The notes under the pieces were generated by a model. It had not been told where the DNA came from and did no database searches. It saw only the letters and a program-made list of their open reading frames with translations. A program made the position numbers and the translations under genes. A stretch of DNA of 64,000 nt from Isochrysis galbana (taxonomy: Eukaryota; Haptophyta; Isochrysidales; Isochrysidaceae), in contig CM030944.1 of assembly GCA_018136815.1 (NCBI GenBank), forward strand, positions 169,875-233,874, read 5' to 3'. Every line of letters begins with the position of its first letter. Positions within the stretch are counted from its first letter, which is position 1. Positions 1-10,301 of this stretch are shown here, one piece after another.

Positions 1-1334
1 GCGGACGCGTGTTCTCGGTCCGCGGCCTGCCACACTTTGGCGAGCTAGCAATCGACGTGGGGGGGTATCGCTTCCAAGAGTCGCAAAGATTGCCTGCCGA
101 CCTCGTCTGGACAGCACTAGAGATGCCGACTGCGTGTTACGATTTTGAATGCGCCGCGCAGTGCGAGGGACCGCAGAACTGCTACGTGATGCGCGACTCC
201 TATGGGAACAACGCTGGCTACGCTTCCGTAATCGAGCGCATGCTGAGCGAGGTTGAGGAGCGCGGGGCGAGCGTCTTCTTTGGTGCAACACTCGTCTCGA
301 TGACGCCGCCCGGCGGTGATCAGGAGCGTAGCGAGGCGGCTGATCGGGAGTCTGGTATGGCAGCGCGCACGCTTCACGCCATGCCACCAAGCCGGGGCAA
401 TGCTAGCGTCCTCCGTTTTGCCGAGTGGAGCACGGGTGTCTTAGCCGACCGGGTCATCCTCAACTTGCCTGCAAACGCGCTTGAGCGTCTAGACAAGCGC
501 TCAGTCATCTTTGAGAACGTGCCGAGGGCGACCGCATCCGCAATGCGCAACGTGAGCATGCTCGCGATGGTTAAGTCGTACGTCTGGTACGATGATGCGT
601 GGTGGGCGTCCAAGCTAGGGCTTATGCAAGGCGAGTTTCTGTCCAACGGCTCGAGTAGCCCCGAGGCGCCGCTTTTGGGTCGCTATCACGATGGGCCACT
701 CAAGTGCGCCATTGGCGTCGATTCGGCTGGCCAGCCTGTCTACTCGGGGGACAAGGTGCGCATGGGCAATTGCTCGGGCGCGCTCGAGGTCTTCTATGGC
801 CCGGCGGACAAATTCTATGTCAAGCTGATGACCTCGCCGCTCGAGCCGCTTACCGTTATGACTGCCGAGGACATCAACCCGACTAGCACGTCGGCCATCG
901 GCGAGGTGCATCGAGCGCTAATTCGGCACCACGATGGCGCCTTGAGACGCGCAGGGATCGATCCTCAGTCGATCGCGCCGCCAAAGGCTCTAGTGGTCGC
1001 CAACTGGGTCGCGGATGGAGCCTTCACGCCCGGGATAGGCAGCTTCGGCAGTCCGCCGCATCGCCATGGTACCCCCATCGTGCCCGACCCGCCTGGTACT
1101 GACGCGCTGCGCGCGGCTGTACGTAAACCTTCAGCTTACGAAGTCTACATTGTTAACCAGGACTACGGCTACCAAAGTGGCTGGGCCACGGGCTCGCTCA
1201 TCATGGCCGAGAAGGTGCGCCAAGCCTACTCATGTGAACGGTTGGTAAAAGGAGCGCACGCAGCTTGCGTCCGCGTGACTGAGCGGCGGCGCCTTCGCCT
1301 TGCTCTACGGGCATGGCCGTATATTCCGTTCTAA
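1..1334 (+). CDS. Flavin-containing amine oxidase-like protein, C-terminal part (5' end outside window)
   Basis: An open frame runs from the window edge to a TAA at 1332-1334 (about 443 codons) without an intron, so the true start is probably to the left. The last third carries the pattern typical of flavin amine oxidases: a segment reading VYIVNQDYGYQSGWATGSL followed by an Ala/Met helix, which in this family lies over the FAD, and earlier a 'lNLPANALERL' stretch like the usual 'lPvnvL' strand. The N-terminal Rossmann GxGxxG motif that would clinch FAD binding is not in the window. Amine oxidases of this fold oxidise amines or polyamines and release peroxide; the substrate cannot be read here. 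The last 40 residues after the FAD-contact region are Arg-rich and poorly constrained. Family assignment is moderately sure, function is inferred. Confidence 0.6.
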   Translation, partial: GRVFSVRGLPHFGELAIDVGGYRFQESQRLPADLVWTALEMPTACYDFECAAQCEGPQNCYVMRDSYGNNAGYASVIERMLSEVEERGASVFFGATLVSMTPPGGDQERSEAADRESGMAARTLHAMPPSRGNASVLRFAEWSTGVLADRVILNLPANALERLDKRSVIFENVPRATASAMRNVSMLAMVKSYVWYDDAWWASKLGLMQGEFLSNGSSSPEAPLLGRYHDGPLKCAIGVDSAGQPVYSGDKVRMGNCSGALEVFYGPADKFYVKLMTSPLEPLTVMTAEDINPTSTSAIGEVHRALIRHHDGALRRAGIDPQSIAPPKALVVANWVADGAFTPGIGSFGSPPHRHGTPIVPDPPGTDALRAAVRKPSAYEVYIVNQDYGYQSGWATGSLIMAEKVRQAYSCERLVKGAHAACVRVTERRRLRLALRAWPYIPF

Positions 1335-1770
1335 CCCCGAGAATTTGCCGATGTTGCGACAGTGCTCTCCCCACCCCGTTGTCCCCGCAGGTCTTGCAAT
1401 CGTTGGGTCTTGGACGGCCTACTTGGTTAAACGCGTCTTGGTATGCGACGCACGTGGCCGTCCATCCATGAGGTGCCCGCCTCAGCAACAACCCAGATGT
1501 ACATTTTTACTGTGCCACTGTTAGAGGTGACGAAACGCGGTCCGCGATGGGTCTCATTCTTCGCTTTTGCACCCGTGACCTCCCCCGTGAGAGGCAATTT
1601 TTCTTCGCGTTCGGAAGGTTGACTGACACTTGGGGCGTGGGACGTGGGAGCGCCTCTTTATATTTTCACTTTCAGGCTACCACAGTTACGTAGGGTTACG
1701 GGTTGCGGCAGGTGTCAAGGCCATGGGCGGGAGGGCAACATCATTAGACTTTAGACTTTGAAGACCTCCA
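1335..1770. other. Intergenic stretch
   Basis: No convincing coding frame, RNA or repeat. It would hold the 3' end of the amine oxidase transcript. Confidence 0.5.
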
Positions 1771-1772
1771 GC

Positions 1773-1812
1773 TATCGTTAAAACGATAGGGCATGGAGCG
1801 CGCGCCGACTCC
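1773..1812 (+). repeat. Palindromic leader plus ATGGAGCG start block, copy 1
   Basis: A perfect inverted repeat (CTATCGTT/AACGATAG) is followed after 3 nt by ATGGAGCGCGCGCCGAC at 1793. The same 17 bases recur at 3523, and a close form at 59309. All three are preceded by a short palindrome. It looks like the 5' end of a dispersed element whose ORF begins Met-Glu-Arg-Ala. No 3' end or target duplication could be defined here. Confidence 0.45.
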
Positions 1813-2106
1813 CTCCTCCCCGGCCGCCAACTGCACGCGAGCCAGCGCGCGCCGGCCTGCGACAAGCCATAAACAGCACACCGTGGCTGCCACTGAAGCC
1901 TGCCATGCAGACCAACTTCCACCATCCACAGTCACCCACAGCACACTCCACTCACTCATCTCCCACATGGAAGGCCGCGGGGCCCCTACACCCTACACCG
2001 CCTTGGTACCGCCGTACCGCCCTCGGCCAGCCCGGCCCCAACAACAAAACAGGGCCCCCCTCAGGTATGCCCCCCGCCCCTCCCCCCCCGCCGCTCTCGG
2101 CGTCGG

Positions 2107-2724
2107 ATGGCGTCGGCGTCCGACGCTCTGCTCGGCTGGCGAGTCGAGCGGCCTCTAGCGCCGGCGGTGCGTTGGCACCCAGTGTGGGACGTGCCGCGGA
2201 TGCCGCGCAAGCTTCCCGTGAGCGAGCCCACGCAGAATCTTGCCGCGCCGCCGCCGCCCCTGCCCCATGGCCACGCTGGCTTCGGAGGGCGATCCGGTGG
2301 TTACGGTGGACCGCCTGTGGGGATGGGCGGCATCCACCCCAATGGGCCGCCAATGGGGGGGCCTCCAGACATCTTCATGATGGGCGGAGGATTTGAGATG
2401 TTGGGCAAGGGAGGGAAAGGAGGGAAAGGGGTGGTGATGGGCTTCAAAGGGCACAAGGGCGCAGGGAAGCCCGTTGCTGGCAGGGGTGGGAAGGGCGGCA
2501 TGGGTGGTATGTGTGGGATTGGCGGAATGGGCAGCGCGGGCGGCATGGGTGGTATGGGCGGCTCACCCGGCCCACCCGGCCCGCCCGTCATTGGTCTTGG
2601 AAAAGGCTTCGATGCGGGTAAAGGCAGAGGACGTGGCCAGAGGAGAGGCGGTCGCAGCAGGAAAGGCGATCATGGGGATTTGCCAGACCCCAGTGGTGGG
2701 GGTGGGCAAGCAGCACCTCCATAG
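2107..2724 (+). CDS. Gly/Met-rich low-complexity protein with basic RG-rich tail
   Basis: 205-codon frame ending in TAG at 2722-2724. From about residue 55 the protein is dominated by Gly with Met, Pro and Lys (GGMGGM, GKGGKGGKG), then a basic RG segment (GRGRGQRRGGRSRKG) and an acidic/Gly tail. RG-rich tails of this sort are common on RNA-binding proteins, but no RRM or other domain is visible. The first 50 residues differ in style and could be intron or leader rather than coding, so an upstream exon is possible. The 3' end sits 240 bp before an assembly gap. I do not recognise the gene; the reading frame is supported mainly by sustained codon bias and composition. Confidence 0.4.
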   Translation: MASASDALLGWRVERPLAPAVRWHPVWDVPRMPRKLPVSEPTQNLAAPPPPLPHGHAGFGGRSGGYGGPPVGMGGIHPNGPPMGGPPDIFMMGGGFEMLGKGGKGGKGVVMGFKGHKGAGKPVAGRGGKGGMGGMCGIGGMGSAGGMGGMGGSPGPPGPPVIGLGKGFDAGKGRGRGQRRGGRSRKGDHGDLPDPSGGGGQAAPP

Positions 2725-2964
2725 GCCAGGCTGTGGAATGGAAGTGGAGGTAAAAACAGTTTAGTGCTGGCCCCAGCTGCGTATCGACCGCCTGTGGCGC
2801 ATTGCGCCATTGCCATGCTCGTTTGTTGTTGCTCTTGTTGTATTGATGCGCGAGCTTGCTCTTAGTAGTAAGTAGTGGAACAAGTGAAGAAAAGAAGCCT
2901 ATTTGATCCGAATTCAGCCACATCTTCACGCTTTAGATTCCACAAAACATTTGCTGCAATACCG

Positions 2965-3064
2965 NNNNNNNNNNNNNNNNNNNNNNNNNNNNNNNNNNNN
3001 NNNNNNNNNNNNNNNNNNNNNNNNNNNNNNNNNNNNNNNNNNNNNNNNNNNNNNNNNNNNNNNN
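2965..3064. other. Assembly gap of exactly 100 N
   Basis: Fixed-length run of N, the usual placeholder for a gap of unknown size between contigs. Sequence 2725-2964 to its left and 3065-3276 to its right shows no gene. Confidence 0.99.
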
Positions 3065-3498
3065 TGTGGTACCACTGTGGTTTTTGCTATCCTTGATCCT
3101 TGACGAAGACGTTGGAGCGGTTCTGAGATCAGGTACAGCACCCCTCACTGTACCGGGGAAATGGGGAGGGTCCGGTGATTTTAACGATTTTTTAGTAGTT
3201 TGGAGCATTTCCTAGTAGTTGAAATGCGCCCTTAATTTGGTGCCCTTACCCCTTACACATCCCAACCCGCTGCAGCGGCTTCTGTAGCCCGGTCACTCAC
3301 TGGGGGGGGCGGAGGGCACCATCTGTAATGGGCAAACGAAGGCCTAAATAAGCTTCCTATATGTTCCGGTATGGGAGATCCGCCAAAAAACCCGGGGGTC
3401 TTCCGGCAAAATTTTCGAAAAATACCCGATTTTAGGCCTCTAACGGCCGTGCGGAAATATATGTCCGGCCGCCCTCCGGTATTATTTTACCGATGGCC

Positions 3499-3682
3499 AA
3501 AACTATTGTTATAGTTTTAGCGATGGAGCGCGCGCCGACCGCTCCCCTGGCCTCTACTCACACCCCGTCAGCTGGAGCTGGAATGGGTCCTCTAGCCTCG
3601 TCCGTTGCTCCACCGGCGGCCTTTCCTCTCCTTTCTTTCGCTGATCCTTTGCCAAGTGTTCCTTCCTCTCTTAATTAAAAAA
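3499..3682 (+). repeat. Palindromic leader plus ATGGAGCG start block, copy 2
   Basis: AAAACTAT-TGTT-ATAGTTTT, a perfect 8-bp stem, then ATGGAGCGCGCGCCGACCGC at 3523. About 50 codons are open before an A-rich end at 3675-3682. It has the same leader as the element at 59284. It lies within the larger TIR element. Confidence 0.5.
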
Positions 3683-3806
3683 AACTTTTTAATTTTAATA
3701 TTCTCGCCTCGCCCGTGGCAATGGAAGACACTCACGAAGCCACGCTCTTTCTCCTCCAGTTCCTTCCTCTCTCAATCCCTCTGTGGTTGGTGCTGAATAA
3801 GATGAT

Positions 3807-4139
3807 GTGGGTTCCGTCCGGTCCCTCCCTCCTTTCGAGCCCCCACCATATGAAGAGTTTGTAGTTCCACCCCCGTCGACGTATTCGTACCCCAAACGTA
3901 ACTTCGTTCCACCTCCGACCGCCACCGTCGGTGCCGCCCAAATCATGGACCAACAAGTCCAGATTGAGGCTCTCCGCGGCGCTGTTGACCGCCTAGAATC
4001 CTCTACCCTCCAAACCGCCCAGCGCCACGAAGAATTTCAGCGGGAGGTGGGGTCTACCTTCAACACGATACTCAACATTCTACAGGATAGACAGGCACAT
4101 GATCGCACGGCAGACAGAGTATCACTGCCGCATTGGTGA
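3807..4139 (+). mobile_element. Coiled-coil, Pro-rich ORF fragment, gag-like
   Basis: 110-codon frame: a Pro/Tyr-rich first half and then a heptad-like helix (residues about 50-100, rich in Gln, Glu, Leu). Such an arrangement is common at the start of retroelement gag or ORF1 proteins, but no zinc knuckle or enzymatic domain follows. It is treated as a fossil piece trapped inside the surrounding TIR element; family not determined. Confidence 0.35.
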
Positions 4140-4877
4140 ACTCACTCGTGCGACCCTGTGCCTTGGCCTCTGCTGCGCTGGACTTGGCGTAGCATGAAGC
4201 GTGTATGCATGAGTCCAGCGCAGGCGACCATCAGGCCGAGCTTGCACATGACCCCTGGGCTCAATGCGCTCGCCTCGGCGAACGGCCTCCATGAGGGCCT
4301 AAACTTCTGGCAGCGCTCGCTAGCGCTCGCCAGCGTCCCAGGGGCCGGCCTCATGGAGGTCGGGCCGTGTCGAATGATCGTATGCCTGCGGCGCGATGGG
4401 CGGGGATATGTCACTACCAGACTGTGCGACCCTCGAGATCGACCGTGCGACCCACCAAGGACCTCCCACATGCCCCTCGCCCCTCGCGAGGCGCTTGAGC
4501 TCGGGCTCCTCACTAGCTGGCAGCCATTGCGAGGCCGACAGCCGGCGATCGGCCGACGCGGAACCTCCGCGTTTCTTATGGGGATTCGCTTGACATTCAC
4601 TGCTTTGATTCCGTCACGCGCGCGATCCTCCCATTCTCCCAAAATAGACCTCCATGGGCCGGACAAGGCGGGCGGGAGTCACTCACCGACGTCATGGATT
4701 TTCGTGGGGCAGAGGCGGTTCGCAGGAGGGGGTTTTCGTGGGGCAGAGGCGGTTCGCAGGAGGGGGGGGGGGGTCTGGGGGGGCAGGTAAGGGGGGCCCT
4801 TGGGGAATCCTTGGACACGCAGGAGGGGTGGAAAATAGTGGTTAAAAAGCGTGAGTGACCGGCCTAGAAGGCTTCTG

Positions 4878-5534
4878 TTCCCGTGGGATGTCCGAGTGAT
4901 CCCACGGCCTCTGAAGGAGCACGCAAGGAGGTAAGCCAGGTGAGGGGCAAGCAGACAACAAGGGAGGCGACAAAGGGGGCGAGGGTAAAGAGAGCGAATG
5001 GGCGACAATGTAGGATCTTGCGACGGTGACTCGTGACTAGCCTGCAAGGAGGGGACATGGAAACGCAAACAACTTCTAAAACAAAAAAGTCGATCGCGGA
5101 TGCGACATCCCCACGGCTGGGGAGGAGTGGAGAGAGGGGCCCGTATAAACTTAGTTGCTCCATGGAAACCAAGTATAAATTTAGTTAAGCCGTTCACATT
5201 CATGTGCACATGCAAGGTCCGTGCCCGTCGCCTCGTCGCATATCGTAAAGGGCTTGTTAGCAAGGCTTCCTGAGATGAGCAAACGTCCACACGCAAGAGC
5301 AACCTCCCACTCCCCGTCCTCCATCGCATACAAAAAAACGGCAACCGCAACCAATAGAACACTTTACAATATCTGGAACACGCACAAGACCAGGTGCGAA
5401 GTATGAAGACGACCGATATTTTGAACATGCCAGCCGATCCGTCATCAGTAACTGCCTTGCAGCTGTTGGTCGCCTACATGAATGCCACTCATGCAGGTGG
5501 ACAAGGCGGCAAGCCTTGAGCCGCTCGTGCGCTT
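4878..5534. other. Intergenic stretch with a short dispersed repeat
   Basis: No gene recognised. Around 5116-5190 the sequence GGGGAGGAGTGGAGAGAGGG, followed by a TATAAAYTTAGT element, recurs at 61506-61580. The right part holds the 3' flank of the LRR gene. Confidence 0.45.
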
Positions 5535-8500
5535 CTACTTTTTTTTCCCTTTTGTCGGAGGCTGCTCGGGCTCGGGCTCAGGCTCAGGCGCAGGCTCAGG
5601 TTCCGGGCCAAACGGCTCCGTGTCGTGCCATGTCTGCAGCGGTCCCGAGGGCACGAACGTGGGGGAGATCTTCACTTGCAGCGCGTTGAGCTTCCATTTG
5701 AGCCTAGTCTCGGACACCTTATTGTTGGCCGCCCGTACACGTGCCTTGGCCTCAGCGACGGGACCGTCGTTTGACTCCTCGTCGACAGCGTTGTCGGCGC
5801 CCGCTTCGATGCGCGCCTCGGCGAGCGCAGCGAGCGCCTCTGCATGTGCTAAGCGCGCGCGCGTGGCAGCCTCGGTTTGGGCGGCACTCTGCGTCGCGCT
5901 GAGCGCGCACCGGAGCACGCCCGCCGAGAAGGGCCTCTCGACCATCACCTCGTACCTCGTAGTAGTGCCTGAGGCGCCCTCTCCTTGAGGCTCGGCCGGC
6001 TCCTCTCGGCAGAGCGCTGAGGCAGAGCCCTTGCTCAGCCAGCGCAAGCAGTAAAGCCACTCCTGCCACGGCTGTGTCTTGGTCTCGTCAATGTAAAAGT
6101 CCCAGTCGTCAAAATTGCACCTACCGGAGGTGAGCACGGCGCCACCGTTGGGCAACTTCTCAAGCGTAGGCGTCTCGTGTGCCATGTCGTGCGGCGCGTC
6201 GGGACCCTCGACGCGCAGCATGCCCTGCAACTCGAGACGGTATGTCTTGTCGATGATGTCTTCATACTTGTGCGTGTTCAACTCGGGCGGGATCTCAACG
6301 TGCAGCGGCTCGTGGCCATCCGGCGGCATCCCCTCGAGCGCAAGCATGGCACTGACGGCGGCGGCGGCAGCGTCCGCCATCGTGGCGGCCGCGGAGCCGT
6401 TCGCCAAGGCATCCGCCTCAAGCGTCTCAATAGCCGAGATGAAGGTGGCGAGGCTGCCCATCGCAGAGGCGCACAAGGTGTCGGCGTCGGCGGGCGGGAG
6501 CGGCTTAGGCCGGGGCGGCTGGTAGTAGCGCCGGCGCTCTCGCAACAGTGCCGCCGCCGCCACCTCGAGGAGGCTGGCGGGCGGCGTATGGGCTGGTGGG
6601 TCGGCCTGCGCGTTGGGCGGTGCACGCAGCCCGTGAGGTTGCGCCATGGCGCGCACGAGCTGCACGAAGGGCGTGTCGGGCCATTCGGCGGGCGGACCCG
6701 CGCTACAGAAGAAGTCGGCGATCCACTGCAAGAAGCCCCCAAATGGCAAGCGCGCATCGGCCCTCCTAGTGCTCAGCCGGGCAAGTGTCAGTGGCGGCAG
6801 AAGACGCGCGGTGAGCTCGAGCAACGGCGCCGAGTCGGGCGTCGCGCCTGGGAGGCTGCGGAAGGCGAGAGCCGCAGCATTGGCCATCTCGGGCGGGATA
6901 TGGGCGATAATGCCGTCCCACAGCATGCCTGCGGCCCACCGATTGCAGCAGAGTGCAAGCTGGATGGAACCGACGGTGGCGGCGCCCGCAGAAGGGGCGC
7001 AGGCGCTCTGACGGCCTGGCGGCGCCTCGACGGGCGTCGCCGGCGCGTCGAGCAGATCGCACAGCACGATACTGCCGCCTTGCTCGATGGCGGCGGCAAC
7101 AGCAGCGTTGGCACCGTCGGTCGCGCACCCGGCGAGCATCAGGGAGCGCAGCCGCGAGGCGCGGGGCACGCCGCGTGCGAGCGCGGTGACACCTTCATCG
7201 GTTAGAACGTTGTCTGAGAGGTCAAGCAGCTCGAGCGCGCTGCGGAAGGCGGAGCCGAGCCCATCGCCAAGCAGCGCCCCGAGGAGTGGCGCAGGCTCGT
7301 CGGGCATGGCTCCGGCGCCCTCACTGGCGCGCTCACTGGCGTCCTCATTGGCCGGCGGCGCGCCCTCCTCGCTTTTTGCTTCGTCGGCCACCTCAGGAGC
7401 GGAATAGTGCTGCACCACCTTAGCCTGGTCAAGGCCGCAACGTGCGAGCCGCAAGTGGGTGAGAGTCGTGTTGCACTCGAGAAGCTCGGCGAGCACACGC
7501 GTAGCGGTGAGGGCCGGCTCCTCTTGAAATGCAGCGAGCGCCGAATGCTCAGCGGGGCCGATGCCGCCTAGCGGGTTGTCGCTCAGGTCTAGGCTTGTGA
7601 GGGTCTGATGGTAACGGAGCGGCACAACAATGGCCGCGAGGCCATCGTGGTCGACTCCACAGCCGACGACCTTCAAACAGGTGAGGCACGACTTGGGCGA
7701 GAGGAGCGCTGCAAGCGCCCCCGCGGCTAGCGCACCCGCATTGTTGCCACTGACGTCGAGAGCGGTCAGGGCGGGGTGTGCGGCGAGCGGCGCCACAAGC
7801 GCAGCGAGGCATGGATCGGGCAGGCGCATCTGTGCGACACAGAGCGTGCGCAGTGCCCAATGACTTTGCACGGCGGCGCCGAGCGCGCCAGCCACCCGCA
7901 CGGCGTGCACGGCGGCCGCCGAGTCGGGATCGTCATCGGCGCGGCTCGAGGCGATTGGGTGACCCGCGAGGTCGACGAGAGTCAGGGATCGGTTGGCGCG
8001 TAGCATGCGCGCCAGCGCAAGTCCCCACGAGGCGCGCGCACGCCGGCCCATGCTTGCTGCGCCCAGGTCGCCCGCAAGCCGACGCCACTCAAGCTCGTTG
8101 AGGCTGCGCGAGCGGCCGACAGCATCGGCAAGCGCACCGAGCGCCTCGGCGGGCGCCTCGAAGAGCGGGTTATCCGACAAGTTGAGCTGCTCAAGCCCGC
8201 CGCTCGCCGCGACAAGCTCGGCGAGCGCGAGGCCAGCGGCCGCACCAAAGCCGTTGGCGCTCACGTCGAGCTCGAGGAGCGCGCCGCCGCGCGGCGCCGA
8301 GCGTAGCGAGCCAAAAAGGAGAAGCGCGCCCGCATCGCCGAGCGAGCAGCGCGCGGCACGCAGCCGTGCGAGCGTGCCGCCAGAGGCGAGCGGGTCCATT
8401 GCGAGCGCGAGCGCTGCGGCAGCGTCGGCCGCCGCGCCGGAGAGCGGTGCGGGCACCAGTTGCGCCGGCTTCGCACCATACTCTGCGGCCGCGAGCGCTG

Positions 8501-9731
8501 TCGCAGCGGGCGGCGGCTCGAGCGCTCCGGCGGCGGCGGTGCCCGACATGTCGAGGGAGCGGAGGCCGGCGCGCGCGAGCGCCTCGAAGAGGAGCGCCGC
8601 CTCGGCACTCCGCACGCGCTGGCCGCGCACATAGAGCGTTTCGATGCCGGGCGTGGCCTCACATGCGGCCGCAAGCCCCACCCACGCGGCGCCAATCTTG
8701 CAGGCCGCCGAGACGGGCAGCTGGCCGACGCCCAACGCCGACACGGCTGGGAGTTCGCGCAGCCCCGCAGCCAGCGCCTCCGATGCAAGCAGCGCCGCTG
8801 GGAGGTCGAGGAGAGCCAACGGCGCCTCGGCATCGGCGCACGTGGCGGCGAGCTCGGCCATCGCCTGCCGCGCGACAGTCTCGGAGCACGCGCTAAAGCG
8901 AGCAAGTGAGAGCGCGTCGTCGCCCGCGCGCACGATGCGGGCATGCGCGGCGGAGAGATCGGTGTTGGCCACGAAGGCAGCCCGCAGCTCGCCGCCTAGT
9001 CCGTTGGGCAGCCCGAGCGACTCCCACTCGGCAGCGGCGAGCCACTCGGCGAGCACACCGAGTGGCACGCGCTGCGTGCCCGCCACCTTGGGCGGCGGCA
9101 GCGCGTACGACGGCTGCGTGCCCGCGATGGGCGGGATTTGGTGGTGTGCGCGGTGGCGCGTCGCGTCGAGCTCCGCACGCAGCGCGAGCAACTCCTCCGC
9201 CGTGGGCGCTGGTTCGACCGCCAGCACCTCGATGGCATCGCCCACGCGCCGAAGGAGCGGCAGCCTCGTACCTGCTGACACGACAGCGCCCGCCTCGAGC
9301 GCGGCCGCGACGGCGAGCGCCTCGGAGGGTGAGAGCGTGGCTGTGGCGAGCCCCTCAGGAACCGGCTCCGGCGGCGGGGCTGCCCGCGTTGGCTCACGGA
9401 CCGCGTCTCTCTCAGCGGCACGGCGGGCGGCCGCGAGCGCCTCTGTCTCGGCGTGCGCCGAGCGGCGGTGGTTGGCTCTACGAAGGAGCGCCCCGAGCTG
9501 AAAGAGCGCTGCGGCCGCGTCTTTCTGCGGTACTCCAGCGGATGCGTCTAGGTCATCTGCCTCAGAGAGCTGAAGGAGAGCGGTGTGGAGAGAAGGGAGG
9601 AGAGAGGAGAGGAGCTCTGCGGAGCGGCGGTCGGGAGCGGTCAGAGGGGACAGTGGAGATGCGGTGGGAGCGATCTGGGGGATGGGGGGAGCGGGAGGAG
9701 GAGGGGACCGTGGAGGTGCGGGGGAAGCCAT
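5535..9731 (-). CDS. Large leucine-rich-repeat protein (RNase-inhibitor/NLRC-type repeats)
   Basis: A single 1398-codon frame without introns. Residues 1-30 are Pro-rich; about 30-370 are Ala-rich helical sequence. From about 390 to 870 there are spaced LRR cores such as LRSLDMSG, LLELDVSANGFG, LEQLNLSDNPL, LTALDVSGNNAG, LTSLDLSDNPLGG and LLDLSDNVLTDEG. The asparagine-containing, 28-29-residue type is that of RNase inhibitor and NLR proteins, which form protein-binding horseshoes. No nucleotide-binding domain is present. The C-terminal 500 residues are not recognised; they contain conserved-looking aromatic blocks (KYEDIIDKTYRLELQ, FDDWDFYIDETKTQPW) and end in a PEPEP repeat and a Lys-rich tail. 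The start ATG (9729-9731) opens a Pro-rich stretch just downstream of pyrimidine-rich DNA on the coding strand. The first 587 codons and 740 bp of upstream DNA are duplicated at 15395-17891. A role in protein interaction is inferred only. Confidence 0.75.
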   Translation of the reverse strand: MASPAPPRSPPPPAPPIPQIAPTASPLSPLTAPDRRSAELLSSLLPSLHTALLQLSEADDLDASAGVPQKDAAAALFQLGALLRRANHRRSAHAETEALAAARRAAERDAVREPTRAAPPPEPVPEGLATATLSPSEALAVAAALEAGAVVSAGTRLPLLRRVGDAIEVLAVEPAPTAEELLALRAELDATRHRAHHQIPPIAGTQPSYALPPPKVAGTQRVPLGVLAEWLAAAEWESLGLPNGLGGELRAAFVANTDLSAAHARIVRAGDDALSLARFSACSETVARQAMAELAATCADAEAPLALLDLPAALLASEALAAGLRELPAVSALGVGQLPVSAACKIGAAWVGLAAACEATPGIETLYVRGQRVRSAEAALLFEALARAGLRSLDMSGTAAAGALEPPPAATALAAAEYGAKPAQLVPAPLSGAAADAAAALALAMDPLASGGTLARLRAARCSLGDAGALLLFGSLRSAPRGGALLELDVSANGFGAAAGLALAELVAASGGLEQLNLSDNPLFEAPAEALGALADAVGRSRSLNELEWRRLAGDLGAASMGRRARASWGLALARMLRANRSLTLVDLAGHPIASSRADDDPDSAAAVHAVRVAGALGAAVQSHWALRTLCVAQMRLPDPCLAALVAPLAAHPALTALDVSGNNAGALAAGALAALLSPKSCLTCLKVVGCGVDHDGLAAIVVPLRYHQTLTSLDLSDNPLGGIGPAEHSALAAFQEEPALTATRVLAELLECNTTLTHLRLARCGLDQAKVVQHYSAPEVADEAKSEEGAPPANEDASERASEGAGAMPDEPAPLLGALLGDGLGSAFRSALELLDLSDNVLTDEGVTALARGVPRASRLRSLMLAGCATDGANAAVAAAIEQGGSIVLCDLLDAPATPVEAPPGRQSACAPSAGAATVGSIQLALCCNRWAAGMLWDGIIAHIPPEMANAAALAFRSLPGATPDSAPLLELTARLLPPLTLARLSTRRADARLPFGGFLQWIADFFCSAGPPAEWPDTPFVQLVRAMAQPHGLRAPPNAQADPPAHTPPASLLEVAAAALLRERRRYYQPPRPKPLPPADADTLCASAMGSLATFISAIETLEADALANGSAAATMADAAAAAVSAMLALEGMPPDGHEPLHVEIPPELNTHKYEDIIDKTYRLELQGMLRVEGPDAPHDMAHETPTLEKLPNGGAVLTSGRCNFDDWDFYIDETKTQPWQEWLYCLRWLSKGSASALCREEPAEPQGEGASGTTTRYEVMVERPFSAGVLRCALSATQSAAQTEAATRARLAHAEALAALAEARIEAGADNAVDEESNDGPVAEAKARVRAANNKVSETRLKWKLNALQVKISPTFVPSGPLQTWHDTEPFGPEPEPAPEPEPEPEQPPTKGKKK

Positions 9732-10301
9732 CCGGGGGAAGGTGGGAGGCGGAGGAGGGGAAGGTGGAGGGGATTAGGGGAAAAGGAGCGGTTGCTGCGG
9801 CTGGAGGTGGAAGAGGGGTGGTGCAGGAGAGGGAGAGGGGGAGGGAGGGAGAAAGGGAGGGAGGGAGAGGCAGGACACTTGGGAGGAGAGAGGGAAGAGT
9901 ACGAGTAGAGAGAAACGGGGAGAACGGGGGGTGGGGAGGGGATGGGAGGGGGGAGAGAGAGGGAAAGGAGAGAGAGAGGGAGAGAGAGAGGGAGCAGCAG
10001 CGGTCGCGGGGGTGGAAACGGACAGAGCAAATACCGCCCGGGGGGGGGGGGGGGGGGGGGGGGGGCGGCGGGGCGGGGGGGAGAGAAGCGGCCGCGCGAA
10101 GCGGCCGTGAGGACACGACCGCCGACCCTAGCTAGATCCCTAGATGGAAGATGGATGGGAACTACGTATTTACCGTATTTCACCTTCACCCTTAGTTGTT
10201 CCACAGGTACCGGTACTCCGTGTCTACCCAATTCCTGGCGCGTGCCCAACTCCTGACGTTGCAGTCCTTCCTGCCCCTGAGGCTGCTGGGAGAGCTCCAG
10301 C
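9732..10301. promoter_or_regulatory. Shared upstream region between LRR gene and divergent ORF; G-tract and GA-tract
   Basis: Purine-rich on the plus strand (GGGA/GAGA runs, 9740-10010), then a run of about 26 G at 10040-10066. The coding strand of the LRR gene is therefore pyrimidine-rich upstream of its ATG. It is a candidate bidirectional promoter; no TATA box is obvious. An almost identical copy lies at 17158-17725, differing mainly in homopolymer length. Confidence 0.4.

Larger units (their letters stand above)
3277..4877. mobile_element. TIR transposon (TAGCCCGGTCACTCAC family), 1.58 kb, with 8-bp flanking repeats
   Basis: The left end TAGCCCGGTCACTCAC begins at 3285 and the right end GTGAGTGACCGGCCTA closes at 4866. 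The octamer GGCTTCTG lies immediately before the left end (3277-3284) and again 3 nt after the right end (4870-4877). An 8-bp target duplication and short TIRs are typical of hAT elements. The left 190 bp and the right 630 bp match the copies at 19691 and 41810. Relative to those, this copy holds about 770 extra bases (3475-4240) carrying retroelement-like sequence. No transposase is recognisable inside, so it is non-autonomous or decayed. A minus-strand frame (4142-4666), conserved in the sister copies, is of unknown meaning. Confidence 0.65.

Noticed and set aside
8906-10135. Long Arg-rich plus-strand ORF opposite the LRR gene
   Set aside because: A GC-rich antisense shadow of the LRR coding frame; its composition mirrors the codon bias of the minus strand.
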